A stretch of 15,074 nucleotides of DNA from an uncultured Bacilli bacterium. GTDB lineage: Bacteria; Bacillota_I; Bacilli_A; RF39; UBA660. The notes under the pieces were generated by a model. That model was not told the origin of the DNA and did no database searches. It saw only the letters and a list, made by a program, of their open reading frames with translations. Below, piece by piece: positions 4,739 to 12,368 of this stretch. The stretch is taken from contig CANQRX010000027.1 of assembly GCA_947626425.1 (NCBI GenBank), positions 1-15,074 of the forward strand, written 5' to 3'. The position numbers and the translations under genes are program-made. Each line of letters starts with the position of its first letter. Position 1 is the stretch's first letter.

Positions 4739-6558
4739 TTCTTACCTCCCAAATATTTATTTATTATCTTATGTAAATGATCTCTATCAATCGGTTTTGT
4801 TAAATAATCACTAAAACCAGCATTAAGATATTTTTCTTCATTACCTTCTATCGCATCAGCAGTTAAAGCTACAACCGGAATATGAAAGTCTTCCAATTCT
4901 TTTAATTCATGTAAAGTTTCAATTCCGTTTTTTCTCGGCATCATAATGTCCATAAAAATCAAATCAAAATTTTCATCTTTTACTTTAATGATCGCTTCAT
5001 CTCCACTTTCAGCGGTGGCTATATTAAAATTATAATCTTTCAAAAGATGAACTGCAACCTTTATATTAATTTTAGAATCATCAACTATTAAAATTTTTTT
5101 ATTCTGATAAGCATCTTTATCAATTTTAATAATTTCTTCTTCTATTTTTACAGGTTCCATACTCACAATTTTTTGAACTAGGAAAATCCGAAAAATAGAA
5201 CCTTCTTGATATTTACTATAAACTGATATTTTGCCACCCATCATTTCTGTTATACTTTTAGTTATGGCTAGACCTAACCCCGTTCCTTCAATAGTTGTAT
5301 TTTTATCTTCATCAATTCGTTCAAACTTTCGAAAAATATTTTTTAAATTTTCTTCTTTGATTCCCCTTCCTGTATCCCGTACCGTTATATATAATAAACA
5401 TTTCTTTTTATCAATTTTATTAACACACGTTACATTGAAAATAATTTCTCCTTTGTCCGTATACTTGGCCGCATTAGTTAATAAATTTAAAACTATTTGT
5501 TTAAGTTTTCCCACATCGCCTTGTAAAACTCCTGGTAAGTCTTTCGGAAAATGACATTTTAACTCAATTGGTTTTTCTTTAATTCTGGGCAAAATTAATT
5601 TACTTAGCGAATTAAAAACTTCAAGGGGATTATATTCCTTTTCAATAATTTCCATTTTATTAGCTTCGATTTTGGAAATATCTAAAATACCATTAACTAT
5701 TTCTAATAAATTATGGGAAGCATCCACAATATCTTGGGCATATTCCTTAACTTGTTCTTTATTTGGATTATCAATCAAACATTCACTAAAACCAACAATC
5801 GCATTTAACGGCGTCCTTATTTCATGAGACATATTTGACAAAAACTCCGTTTTGGCCCGATTAGCTTTCTCGGCTTGATCTTTAGCAATATTGAGTTGTT
5901 TAATTAATTTAAGATCGGGATTTTCAATCGTAAAAAACATTATAAAAGTGGTATAACTTAAAACCGCATTAACTAATAATAATTCTGGTTTAATAAAAGT
6001 GACTAATAAAGCAAGAAACGAAAATAGTCCAAAAACAATTAACGATAAATATTTAGAAGTTTTATCAATTTTTTTACACTTAAACGCTATTGCAATTATT
6101 CCTAAAATCCAAAACAAAGCCATTAAATAATAAATATTAACAGCAACCCCATATGGCATAAGTAAATCGCCCTCTTGCTTAAATTTTATTGGCAACAATA
6201 ACGTCAAAAATGTCACAGCAATAAACGATAAATAAAACTTTTTAATTTCCTTTTTAATAACAATTTCTTTATTTTTAATTAGTATTTTATAAGTTAAGAA
6301 AAAATATAAAAAATACAACATCAACCATAAATTAATAAAAGTTAACATGATTTTTAAAACTAAAGAATACAGATTAAAACTTTCAAATTTTACACAGAAA
6401 AAGCTTAAAATTTCAGCAAATAAAGATAATAAATTAACAACTAACATTTTGGGATAAATGTAATTATCTAAATTATTATTTCTTTTTTTAGAAAAATAAA
6501 CAATATTCATTAAAATTGTAAACAAAAAACAACATACGGTAAAATAAATACTCGCCAT
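4735..6558 (-). CDS. Hybrid sensor histidine kinase with seven-helix membrane sensor
   Basis: A 607-residue membrane kinase. Residues 1-211 contain about seven hydrophobic segments (near 3-22, 36-56, 67-91, 107-124, 138-160, 168-188, 193-211) with only short loops, so the signal is probably lipid-soluble, intramembrane or relayed by a partner. A short coiled stretch leads to the HisKA domain with His245 in SNMSHEIRTPLNA. The HATPase has Asn362 in the N box, DTGRGI (395-400) and GTGLGL (425-430). The receiver (about 487-605) has Asp493-Asp494, the phospho-acceptor Asp537 in FMDIMMP, Thr566 and Lys588. All catalytic positions are present. GAGGTGAG precedes the ATG at 6558. A terminator-like hairpin and a TATGAT box (6586-6581) precede the gene, so it may have its own promoter besides read-through from the synthetase gene. 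The ligand is unknown. Confidence 0.92.
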   Translation of the reverse strand: MASIYFTVCCFLFTILMNIVYFSKKRNNNLDNYIYPKMLVVNLLSLFAEILSFFCVKFESFNLYSLVLKIMLTFINLWLMLYFLYFFLTYKILIKNKEIVIKKEIKKFYLSFIAVTFLTLLLPIKFKQEGDLLMPYGVAVNIYYLMALFWILGIIAIAFKCKKIDKTSKYLSLIVFGLFSFLALLVTFIKPELLLVNAVLSYTTFIMFFTIENPDLKLIKQLNIAKDQAEKANRAKTEFLSNMSHEIRTPLNAIVGFSECLIDNPNKEQVKEYAQDIVDASHNLLEIVNGILDISKIEANKMEIIEKEYNPLEVFNSLSKLILPRIKEKPIELKCHFPKDLPGVLQGDVGKLKQIVLNLLTNAAKYTDKGEIIFNVTCVNKIDKKKCLLYITVRDTGRGIKEENLKNIFRKFERIDEDKNTTIEGTGLGLAITKSITEMMGGKISVYSKYQEGSIFRIFLVQKIVSMEPVKIEEEIIKIDKDAYQNKKILIVDDSKINIKVAVHLLKDYNFNIATAESGDEAIIKVKDENFDLIFMDIMMPRKNGIETLHELKELEDFHIPVVALTADAIEGNEEKYLNAGFSDYLTKPIDRDHLHKIINKYLGGKK

Positions 6559-6595
6559 AATCTCACCTCTATTTTATTACATCATAGCATAAATT

Positions 6596-6632
6596 AAAAA
6601 AAAATAATAGAAATGAATCCACTATTTTTTTT
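6596..6632 (-). terminator. Terminator-like hairpin between synthetase and kinase genes
   Basis: AATAG (6606-6610) pairs with CTATT (6622-6626), extended by A/T pairs on both sides around an 11-nt loop. On the minus strand nine T (6604-6596) follow. The stem is weak, so partial read-through into the kinase gene is likely. Confidence 0.45.
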
Positions 6633-8610
6633 GTAATGTTAATTTTTTAGCTGGTTCTAAGGTAACAATTATTTTATCTTCCCCAGGTATTAAACCTTCT
6701 TTTTCTAAAGTTAAATAATCAACTTTTTTATTAACTTCGGTATAAGGTAAATTCTTGCAAAAAACAAAATATTTTGGAACAAAGTTATCTTTAAGCTTAT
6801 CTGCTATAGTTAAAGCTAATTCATTAGCAAAATTGTCAAGGTTAATATCCCAAAAGTTTAAAACAACATGAGCTACAGGAACTTCTCTTTCTGCTTCATC
6901 ATCTGCTTTAACACAGCAACATTTAGCAATAAGCGGATTTTGAGTAATAACATCTTCAATTTGGGATAACCAAACTTTATTTCCACCTCTTGTAAGCATT
7001 CTTTTAATTCGGCCTTTATGAAAAATTCTTCCTTCTTCATCCATATAACCTAAATCTTGAGAATGTAACCATACTTTACCATCAGAATGGGTTTTCAAAA
7101 CTTCTTTAGTTGCTTCATCATCATGAAAATAACCTTTCATTACAGTATCAGAATGAACACATAATTCCCCTATTTCATTATAACCTAACTCCCTGTCCGT
7201 GTTCGGCTCAAAAACAGCAATTTCATAATTTATTAAAGGAATTCCCACCGTTCCTAATTTATACGACTTAGTTGTAGCATAAGATGCAACCGCGGCACAT
7301 TCACTCATTCCCCAACCTTGATGAACAATGGAACCTAAATAATCATTATATTTTTCTTCTTCTTCAATGCTTAATTTATCCCCACCAGATATTGATATAT
7401 CAATAAAACTTCGGTCTTTTATCGCATTGCTTTTACGAGTTTTTTCCATCAAAATTGGTCCCCCAACTAAGACATTCGGACGATGTAAATCAACTATAAA
7501 AGGATAACTATCATTAGTAAAATGCGAAATTAAATCAACTTTGATTCCATGACACATAAATGATAAAACACCATTATAATAAAAAGCTATTCCTGGTGGC
7601 AAAATATTTAAAGATGATTGATCAGCACGAAATTCGCCATCACCATAAACTACGCCATTAATCATCGCATTTAAATTACGATTAGTAAGCATTACTCCTT
7701 TCGGAGTCCCCGTTGTTCCACCCGTATAAACAATAACCGATACCCGATCTATTTCGCTTTTTAAACTAGAATCAACAGCAAATTCATGATAATCAATTTG
7801 CTTTAATAAAGATGAATAATCTTCAAAATTCGCAGGTAAATCCATATCTTTCAACCTTTTTTTCGATTCAGTTTGTTCTTGCATTATTTCTGTTAAACTT
7901 TTTAATTTTTCTTTTAAAGTAATTTTTTCATCCGCGGCATAATTGTTTTGAGTTCGTAAATCAACTGTTACTTCCTCCTTTAACATTTTTAAAGTTTGAG
8001 CAAGGTTTAACGAATTATTCATATCAACCATTATTACCTTTTTTAAATTAGAAGGCTCGGCCTTTAAAACATTAACAATCATTGGTTCATATTTTGTTAC
8101 AAACAAATATTTTGATTTTGTTAAATCAAGCATAAATTTAATTCTTTCAAAGTTTTCATCAAACTTTATCATATTACAAATTATTCCTAATTTATTAGCA
8201 GCAAGCCAAATAAATAAAACTTCGGGAACATCTAACATTAATAAAGAAATTACATCACCAGCTTGCAAATTTAAATTATTATGAAGTAAAAACATATGTT
8301 TATTAACTTCATTCATAATATCCCATCTAGTATATTCTTTACCATAGTAAGACATTAGCACGTGGTCATTACCATATTTTTTAGTAAATTGTAAAAAGTT
8401 TTCATAAACATTTAAATTTAATAAATCAATATTAATATTTTCTTGTTTATACCATTTTAACTGAGGTAAATCTAGTGAACTATACCCTGTTTGAGGTCCT
8501 AAAATTTCACCTTTACCAAGTTTTTGTAAATAAATTCTTCGCTTTTTTTCTTCCTCAGGTGTTAAATTGCTTAATTGTTCTTTATATATTTGTAAATCTT
8601 TTTCTTTCAT
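6622..8610 (-). CDS. AMP-forming acyl-CoA synthetase-like enzyme
   Basis: A 662-residue member of the ANL (acyl-CoA synthetase/NRPS adenylation/luciferase) superfamily, which activates a carboxylic acid with ATP to an acyl-adenylate and then usually forms the CoA thioester. Motifs: P-loop YTGGTTGTPKG (295-305), QGWGMSE (431-437), the ribose-binding Asp519 in SQDLGYMD, GRIKRML (533-539) and the C-terminal LPYTEVNKK with the likely catalytic Lys628. A charged insert of about 70 residues (near 205-275) lies before the P-loop. No transmembrane segment is seen. The start at 8610 has GGGAGG five to ten bases upstream. An in-frame ATG at 8673 would run through a likely promoter. The substrate is not readable: a medium or long fatty acid is plausible. 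It is 63 bases upstream of the kinase gene on the same strand. Confidence 0.88.
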   Translation of the reverse strand: MKEKDLQIYKEQLSNLTPEEEKKRRIYLQKLGKGEILGPQTGYSSLDLPQLKWYKQENINIDLLNLNVYENFLQFTKKYGNDHVLMSYYGKEYTRWDIMNEVNKHMFLLHNNLNLQAGDVISLLMLDVPEVLFIWLAANKLGIICNMIKFDENFERIKFMLDLTKSKYLFVTKYEPMIVNVLKAEPSNLKKVIMVDMNNSLNLAQTLKMLKEEVTVDLRTQNNYAADEKITLKEKLKSLTEIMQEQTESKKRLKDMDLPANFEDYSSLLKQIDYHEFAVDSSLKSEIDRVSVIVYTGGTTGTPKGVMLTNRNLNAMINGVVYGDGEFRADQSSLNILPPGIAFYYNGVLSFMCHGIKVDLISHFTNDSYPFIVDLHRPNVLVGGPILMEKTRKSNAIKDRSFIDISISGGDKLSIEEEEKYNDYLGSIVHQGWGMSECAAVASYATTKSYKLGTVGIPLINYEIAVFEPNTDRELGYNEIGELCVHSDTVMKGYFHDDEATKEVLKTHSDGKVWLHSQDLGYMDEEGRIFHKGRIKRMLTRGGNKVWLSQIEDVITQNPLIAKCCCVKADDEAEREVPVAHVVLNFWDINLDNFANELALTIADKLKDNFVPKYFVFCKNLPYTEVNKKVDYLTLEKEGLIPGEDKIIVTLEPAKKLTLQKK

Positions 8611-8631
8611 ATAAACCTCCCATGCCTCAAT

Positions 8632-8640
8632 ACTATACCA
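8632..8640 (-). promoter_or_regulatory. Extended -10 promoter before the synthetase gene
   Basis: On the minus strand TGGTATAGT (8640-8632) is an extended -10 element, about 12 bases upstream of the GGGAGG ribosome site. No good -35 box is present, which an extended -10 can tolerate. It argues for the shorter start at 8610. Confidence 0.45.
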
Positions 8641-8684
8641 TAATTTTGTTAAAAAAAGAAATTTATTTGGCATAAACTTCCATC

Positions 8685-9689
8685 TTAAAGCACTCTTTTA
8701 ACTCTTTTATTACACTTTTCTAAATCAAACTCATTAATATCATAGTCATCCCAATCGGTATTTAATCCATCAAATATGTCACCTAACCTCCAAGTACCTC
8801 CACAATCTTCAACAATTCCGTAACCTTTGCCTGCTAAAACTTCGCATGGTTCTTTTAAAGGCTCAGTAATTTCCTTACTAACTGATACTTTAAAATACCA
8901 ATCATCCCCAAAATCATAATTAACTAAAAACTTACTTTTTTTCTCTAAGTTTAAGTCTTTTAAGTTTAAAAATAAATAATTATCCTGTAAAAATTTATTT
9001 CCTATTTTAATACCATACAAATGAGATAAATCACCTTGCATAGACAACACAACGACTTTGCAAAAATCATCAAGTAGCATATTACTTTCTACTTGAATTT
9101 TTCGTTTTATTTCTTTTTCAAAATCTTTCAAAGATATATTTAATACATAACCATATACATTTTTTTGATTTTCTTTAAAAGCAAGATATTCCCTAATATT
9201 TTGGTTTATTTCGTCCTTATTAAAACCATAATCAAGCTGTTTTTTACTAGATTTATATAATCGTTCCAAAAGTCCTGTTTGTAAAGTATTTTGTAAACTA
9301 AATGCCCACTCATTTTCGATAATTCCATAGCCATTACCAGCTACAACTTGAAAAATTGGGTCTTGGGTTTCCTTAATCATCTCCTCAACTGTAATTTCCA
9401 TAAAATAATCTTTTATATCAGTATTTAAAATTAATTTTCGACCAACTTTTAAAGGCAAAGATGCTAGTTTTAAATCTTTAATCCATCTTATCATATTATT
9501 TTCATCAACACAAAATGGATAAAAATAGCGAACATTAAAACGCAATGAATAACCAATAATATCCGAGGCATTCATCGACTTTAAAACCGATTGACAAAAA
9601 TAGCTTAAATCAATACTATCATCAACCACAATTTGGCGATTCATAATATCTTCTAAACAATTAATTTTTACACTCATTACAATTTTCAT
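8685..9689 (-). CDS. pRiA4b ORF-3-like protein with duplicated domain
   Basis: A 334-residue protein made of two copies of the plasmid pRiA4b ORF-3-like domain, a family of unknown function often found near mobile elements. The C-terminal copy (about 180-320) is typical: YDFGDDW (258-264), an EPCEVLAGKGYG block and the EDCGG signature (294-298). The N-terminal copy (about 1-128) keeps the order of the elements, including VVAGNGYGIIENEW (115-128), but has lost the Asp-Cys-Gly-Gly end and FGDDW, so it is probably a degenerate duplicate. The start has GAGG five bases upstream, and a TATAAT box lies just before it. It opens the minus-strand block and is divergent from gerM. It ends 74 bases before the synthetase start. 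No catalytic role can be given. Confidence 0.8.
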   Translation of the reverse strand: MKIVMSVKINCLEDIMNRQIVVDDSIDLSYFCQSVLKSMNASDIIGYSLRFNVRYFYPFCVDENNMIRWIKDLKLASLPLKVGRKLILNTDIKDYFMEITVEEMIKETQDPIFQVVAGNGYGIIENEWAFSLQNTLQTGLLERLYKSSKKQLDYGFNKDEINQNIREYLAFKENQKNVYGYVLNISLKDFEKEIKRKIQVESNMLLDDFCKVVVLSMQGDLSHLYGIKIGNKFLQDNYLFLNLKDLNLEKKSKFLVNYDFGDDWYFKVSVSKEITEPLKEPCEVLAGKGYGIVEDCGGTWRLGDIFDGLNTDWDDYDINEFDLEKCNKRVKRVL

Positions 9690-9709
9690 ACTTACCTCTT
9701 TCTAACATC

Positions 9710-9738
9710 ATTATATCCTATTAACCAACCTTTTTAAA
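9710..9738 (-). promoter_or_regulatory. Possible sigma-A promoter of the pRiA4b-like gene
   Basis: On the minus strand TATAAT (9715-9710) is preceded after 17 bases by TTTAAA (9738-9733), a weak -35 matching 4 of 6 positions. It lies 11 bases upstream of the GAGG ribosome site. Confidence 0.5.
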
Positions 9739-9801
9739 TATATTTACTTAACAAAGTTTTAAAAACTAAAATCTTTTCATAAAATTATTTAGGTGATTTC
9801 T

Positions 9802-10704
9802 GTGATTAAGAATTTTGCTAAAAGAAAATTTGTTGTTACTTCTTTTGCTTTTTTTATCTTTTTTATAACCATGCTTTTTCCCTCTCCCAAGACGGAACAA
9901 GCTAGCACTTCCACTACTTATATAAATGGTACACCAACTCCTGTTTTTCTTTTGAATAATGCAAATTTTGTTGCCCGTACCGAAGTTATAACCAAACAAA
10001 ATAATATTTTAAACAAAATTCAAGAATTAATCTCCTATTTAACAATCGGCAGTCAAGAAAACATCTATATTCCCAACATTTTTTCCCCTATAATTCCTAA
10101 AGATACCAAAGTAATTAGCCTTGATATTCAAGATAAATTACTAAAAATAAATTTTAGCAAAGATTTTTTAAATATCCCCGAAAAATACGAAGAAAAAGTT
10201 ATTGAATGTTTAGTCTATACTTTAACGGATTTAGAAGAAGTTGATGAAGTTTTAATTTTAATTGAAGGCGAAATATTAGAAAAATTACCCTCAGGCCACA
10301 AATTACCCCATATTCTCAATCGCCAAATTGGTGTGAATACAGTTTACAATTTTAATAAAATTAGCAATGTTCAAAAAACAACGACTTATTATTTAGCTAA
10401 AGAAAACGACATTACCTATTATGTTCCCGTAACTCTTTTAGAAAATAATAGTAAAGATAAAGTCGAAATTGTCATTGAACGCCTTAAAAGTAATCCGCAT
10501 CTTCAAACCAATTTAATGAGTTATTTAAACGCTTCAACCGAACTAAATAGCTATGAACTTTTAGCTGAAGAAATTAAATTAAGTTTTAATGATGCCCTTT
10601 ACGAAGGCTTAAATACCGAAGAAATGAAAGAACAAGTGGAATATTCAATTACCCTTTCTTTAAAAGATACGTTTGATATTAAAACTGTAACTTTTGTAAA
10701 TTAA
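9802..10704 (+). CDS. gerM: GerM-like sporulation/germination protein, two GerMN domains
   Basis: A 300-residue protein with one N-terminal hydrophobic helix (about 10-28) and two consecutive GerMN (ring-building) domains, about 60-165 and 175-300. The first contains VISLDIQDKLLKINFSKDFL and VIECLVYTLTDLEEVDEVLILIEGE. The second starts at TYYLAKENDITYYVPVTLL. In B. subtilis GerM (366 residues) is a sigma-E-made lipoprotein that joins the SpoIIIA-SpoIIQ channel and stabilises SpoIIQ. This copy has no cysteine near the N-terminus, so it lacks a lipobox and is probably held by an uncleaved signal anchor. The GTG at 9802 is preferred over GTG at 9793 because AGGTGAT (9791-9797) is the ribosome site for it. 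I see no convincing sporulation promoter in the 112-base divergent gap. It belongs functionally with spoIIIAH at 1533. Confidence 0.85.
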   Translation: MIKNFAKRKFVVTSFAFFIFFITMLFPSPKTEQASTSTTYINGTPTPVFLLNNANFVARTEVITKQNNILNKIQELISYLTIGSQENIYIPNIFSPIIPKDTKVISLDIQDKLLKINFSKDFLNIPEKYEEKVIECLVYTLTDLEEVDEVLILIEGEILEKLPSGHKLPHILNRQIGVNTVYNFNKISNVQKTTTYYLAKENDITYYVPVTLLENNSKDKVEIVIERLKSNPHLQTNLMSYLNASTELNSYELLAEEIKLSFNDALYEGLNTEEMKEQVEYSITLSLKDTFDIKTVTFVN

Positions 10705-10811
10705 AACACAATTTCATCTTATGTCCTTATGACTACTGTGGTAAATCAAATAAATACAACATCGTACAAAAATGTTAAAAAAAGTAGAAAAGTACTCCAG
10801 AAAGTACAAAA

Positions 10812-10840
10812 TTGACAAAATAAAAAAATAGGAATATAAT
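10812..10840 (+). promoter_or_regulatory. Consensus sigma-A promoter of ATPase copy 2
   Basis: TTGACA at 10812-10817, a 17-base spacer and TATAAT at 10835-10840: full consensus. AAGGAG at 10851-10856 follows. Upstream, GTACAAAA occurs twice (10764-10771 and 10804-10811) with a further GTAC at 10788-10791, which could be regulator half-sites. The rest of the 162-base gap after gerM shows no terminator or gene. Confidence 0.85.
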
Positions 10841-10866
10841 TTTAATTGTAAAGGAGATCACTAATT

Positions 10867-12063
10867 ATGATTAAAAGAGAAAAATATTTGAAAGATATTA
10901 GACCTTTTTATGATGAAAATTTAATTAAAGTTATAACGGGAATAAGGCGATGTGGAAAATCTACATTGTTAGGACAAATAGTAGATGAAATACATGAAAA
11001 AACAAATGATGATCATATAATATATATTAATTTTGAAGATGTTAACTATTCAGATATTAAAAATTTTAAAGATTTAAATACATATATTTCAAACTTAATG
11101 AAAGATAATAAAAAATATTATTTGTTTTTTGATGAAATTCAAAATATAAAAGAATGGGAAAGAACTATTAATTCCCTAAAAGCAACTAAAAACGTATCCA
11201 TTTTTATTACTGGTTCTAACAGTGATTTATTATCTGGAGATTTAGCTACGCTTTTATCAGGAAGATATGTAAGTTTTAAAATGCAACCATTTAATTTTAA
11301 CGAAGTATGTGAATTAAAAGGAACAGAAAATATAGAAGATTTGTTTTTTAACTATATAAAGTGGGGAGGAATGCCTCAAAGATTTAGATTTGATGATGAA
11401 AAACAAATAAGAACATATTTATCTGATGTTTATGATTCTATTGTTATGAAAGATATAATAAAAAGATTTAAAATTAATGATATAGATCTATTTAATAGAA
11501 TAATAGAATACATTATGACTACGCCTGCTCAAGTTTTTTCTGCTGATAATTTAGCTCTTTATTTTAAAAATAATGATAATAGAACTGTATCGAAAGAAAC
11601 CATATATAACTATCTAGAATATATGTGTAAGGGACTACTAATTTCAAAAGTTGATAGATATGATGTAAGAGGTAAAAGAATATTAAACGGAAAATATAAA
11701 TATTATTTAACTGACTTAGGTTTAGGTAGAGTTATGAGTACATCTAAAAAAGAACAACTAGGAGCTTATATTGAAAATGTTGTTTATAATGAATTAATTT
11801 ATAGAGGATACGATGTTAAAATTGGCACTTTAGATAATGGGAAGATAGACTTTATTGCCCTTAAAAATGGCGAAAAAGAGTATTACCAAGTTTGCTATCA
11901 AATAGGTGATGACGAAAAAGTTAATGAAAGAGAATTCGGAATTTACAAAGAAATTGCCGACAATTATCCGAAATATGTTATTTCTACAGATAAGTTTGAT
12001 TTATCACAAGAGGGAATCATTCATAAGAATATTATAAAATGGTTATTAGAAAATCATGATTAA
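10867..12063 (+). CDS. AAA_14 / DUF4143 family ATPase, copy 2
   Basis: A 398-residue paralogue of the protein at 138-1346, similar along its whole length. Walker A is GIRRCGKST (25-33), Walker B is LFFDE (86-90), TGSN is at 115-118 and SGRY at 131-134. The C-terminal DUF4143 part has ENVVYNELIYRGY (303-315), KIDFIA (326-331) and YYQV (339-342), the same nuclease-like order as copy 1. Arginine is almost always AGA and Ile is often ATA, unlike pnp or gerE, so the gene was probably acquired more recently than copy 1. It has its own full-consensus promoter and an intrinsic terminator, hence a single-gene unit between gerM and the rpsO-pnp operon. The function of the family is open: suggestions include mobile-element or defence-linked NTPase, but no partner gene is present here. 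Confidence 0.9.
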   Translation: MIKREKYLKDIRPFYDENLIKVITGIRRCGKSTLLGQIVDEIHEKTNDDHIIYINFEDVNYSDIKNFKDLNTYISNLMKDNKKYYLFFDEIQNIKEWERTINSLKATKNVSIFITGSNSDLLSGDLATLLSGRYVSFKMQPFNFNEVCELKGTENIEDLFFNYIKWGGMPQRFRFDDEKQIRTYLSDVYDSIVMKDIIKRFKINDIDLFNRIIEYIMTTPAQVFSADNLALYFKNNDNRTVSKETIYNYLEYMCKGLLISKVDRYDVRGKRILNGKYKYYLTDLGLGRVMSTSKKEQLGAYIENVVYNELIYRGYDVKIGTLDNGKIDFIALKNGEKEYYQVCYQIGDDEKVNEREFGIYKEIADNYPKYVISTDKFDLSQEGIIHKNIIKWLLENHD

Positions 12064-12110
12064 TTTTTTAAATATGGTTATTGTTAAAACATAATTTATT
12101 AAAATAAATG

Positions 12111-12139
12111 GAAAAGGAGCTAGCCTTTTCTTCTTTTTT
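12111..12139 (+). terminator. Intrinsic terminator of ATPase copy 2
   Basis: GAAAAGG (12111-12117), a six-base loop and CCTTTTC (12124-12130), followed by TT, C and six T (12134-12139). It lies 47 bases after the stop codon. Confidence 0.8.
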
Positions 12140-12293
12140 CCACAACCGAAGTTTTTCAGTAAAAATTTTTAAGTTTAGAATAAAACCCCTTAATTCAATA
12201 TTTATAAAAACACTTTTATTAGAAAATAGAGTATCTTGAATTTTTCTTTTAAGTACATCATAAACTTTAAAATTTTCCATTGACAATCAACGG

Positions 12294-12320
12294 AAAAAAG
12301 CAGATATTTCTATCTACTTC
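12294..12320 (-). terminator. Intrinsic terminator of the rpsO-pnp operon
   Basis: On the minus strand AGATA (12315-12311), a GAAA tetraloop and TATCT (12306-12302), extended by AG/CT across one mismatch, are followed by six T (12299-12294). It lies about 50 bases after the pnp stop. Confidence 0.8.
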
Positions 12321-12368
12321 AAATATTCATTGCATCCATAAAGCTTTCGCAAAAAATCTCTTCAACAA

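Larger units (their letters stand above)
12064..12368. other. Intergenic region between converging ATPase and pnp genes
   Basis: This 305-base gap holds two terminators facing each other (12111-12139 on plus, 12294-12320 on minus). A 72-codon open frame on the minus strand (12286-12068) runs across the plus-strand terminator, starts with TTG and has no ribosome site, so I do not count it as a gene. Nothing else is recognisable. Confidence 0.6.

Noticed and set aside
5231..5554. 107-codon plus-strand frame inside the histidine kinase
   Set aside because: Antisense to the HATPase region with intact motifs; composition follows from the opposite gene.
9778..9785. CATAAAAT as a sigma-E -10 box for gerM
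   Set aside because: No matching -35 element at the right distance, and the start of transcription would fall inside the ribosome site.
9766..9999. 77-codon minus-strand frame over the start of gerM
   Set aside because: It overlaps the GerM signal anchor region on the other strand, is low in complexity and has no ribosome site.
12068..12286. 72-codon open frame on the minus strand downstream of pnp
   Set aside because: It starts with TTG, has no ribosome site, runs through the plus-strand terminator of the ATPase gene and matches no family I recognise.
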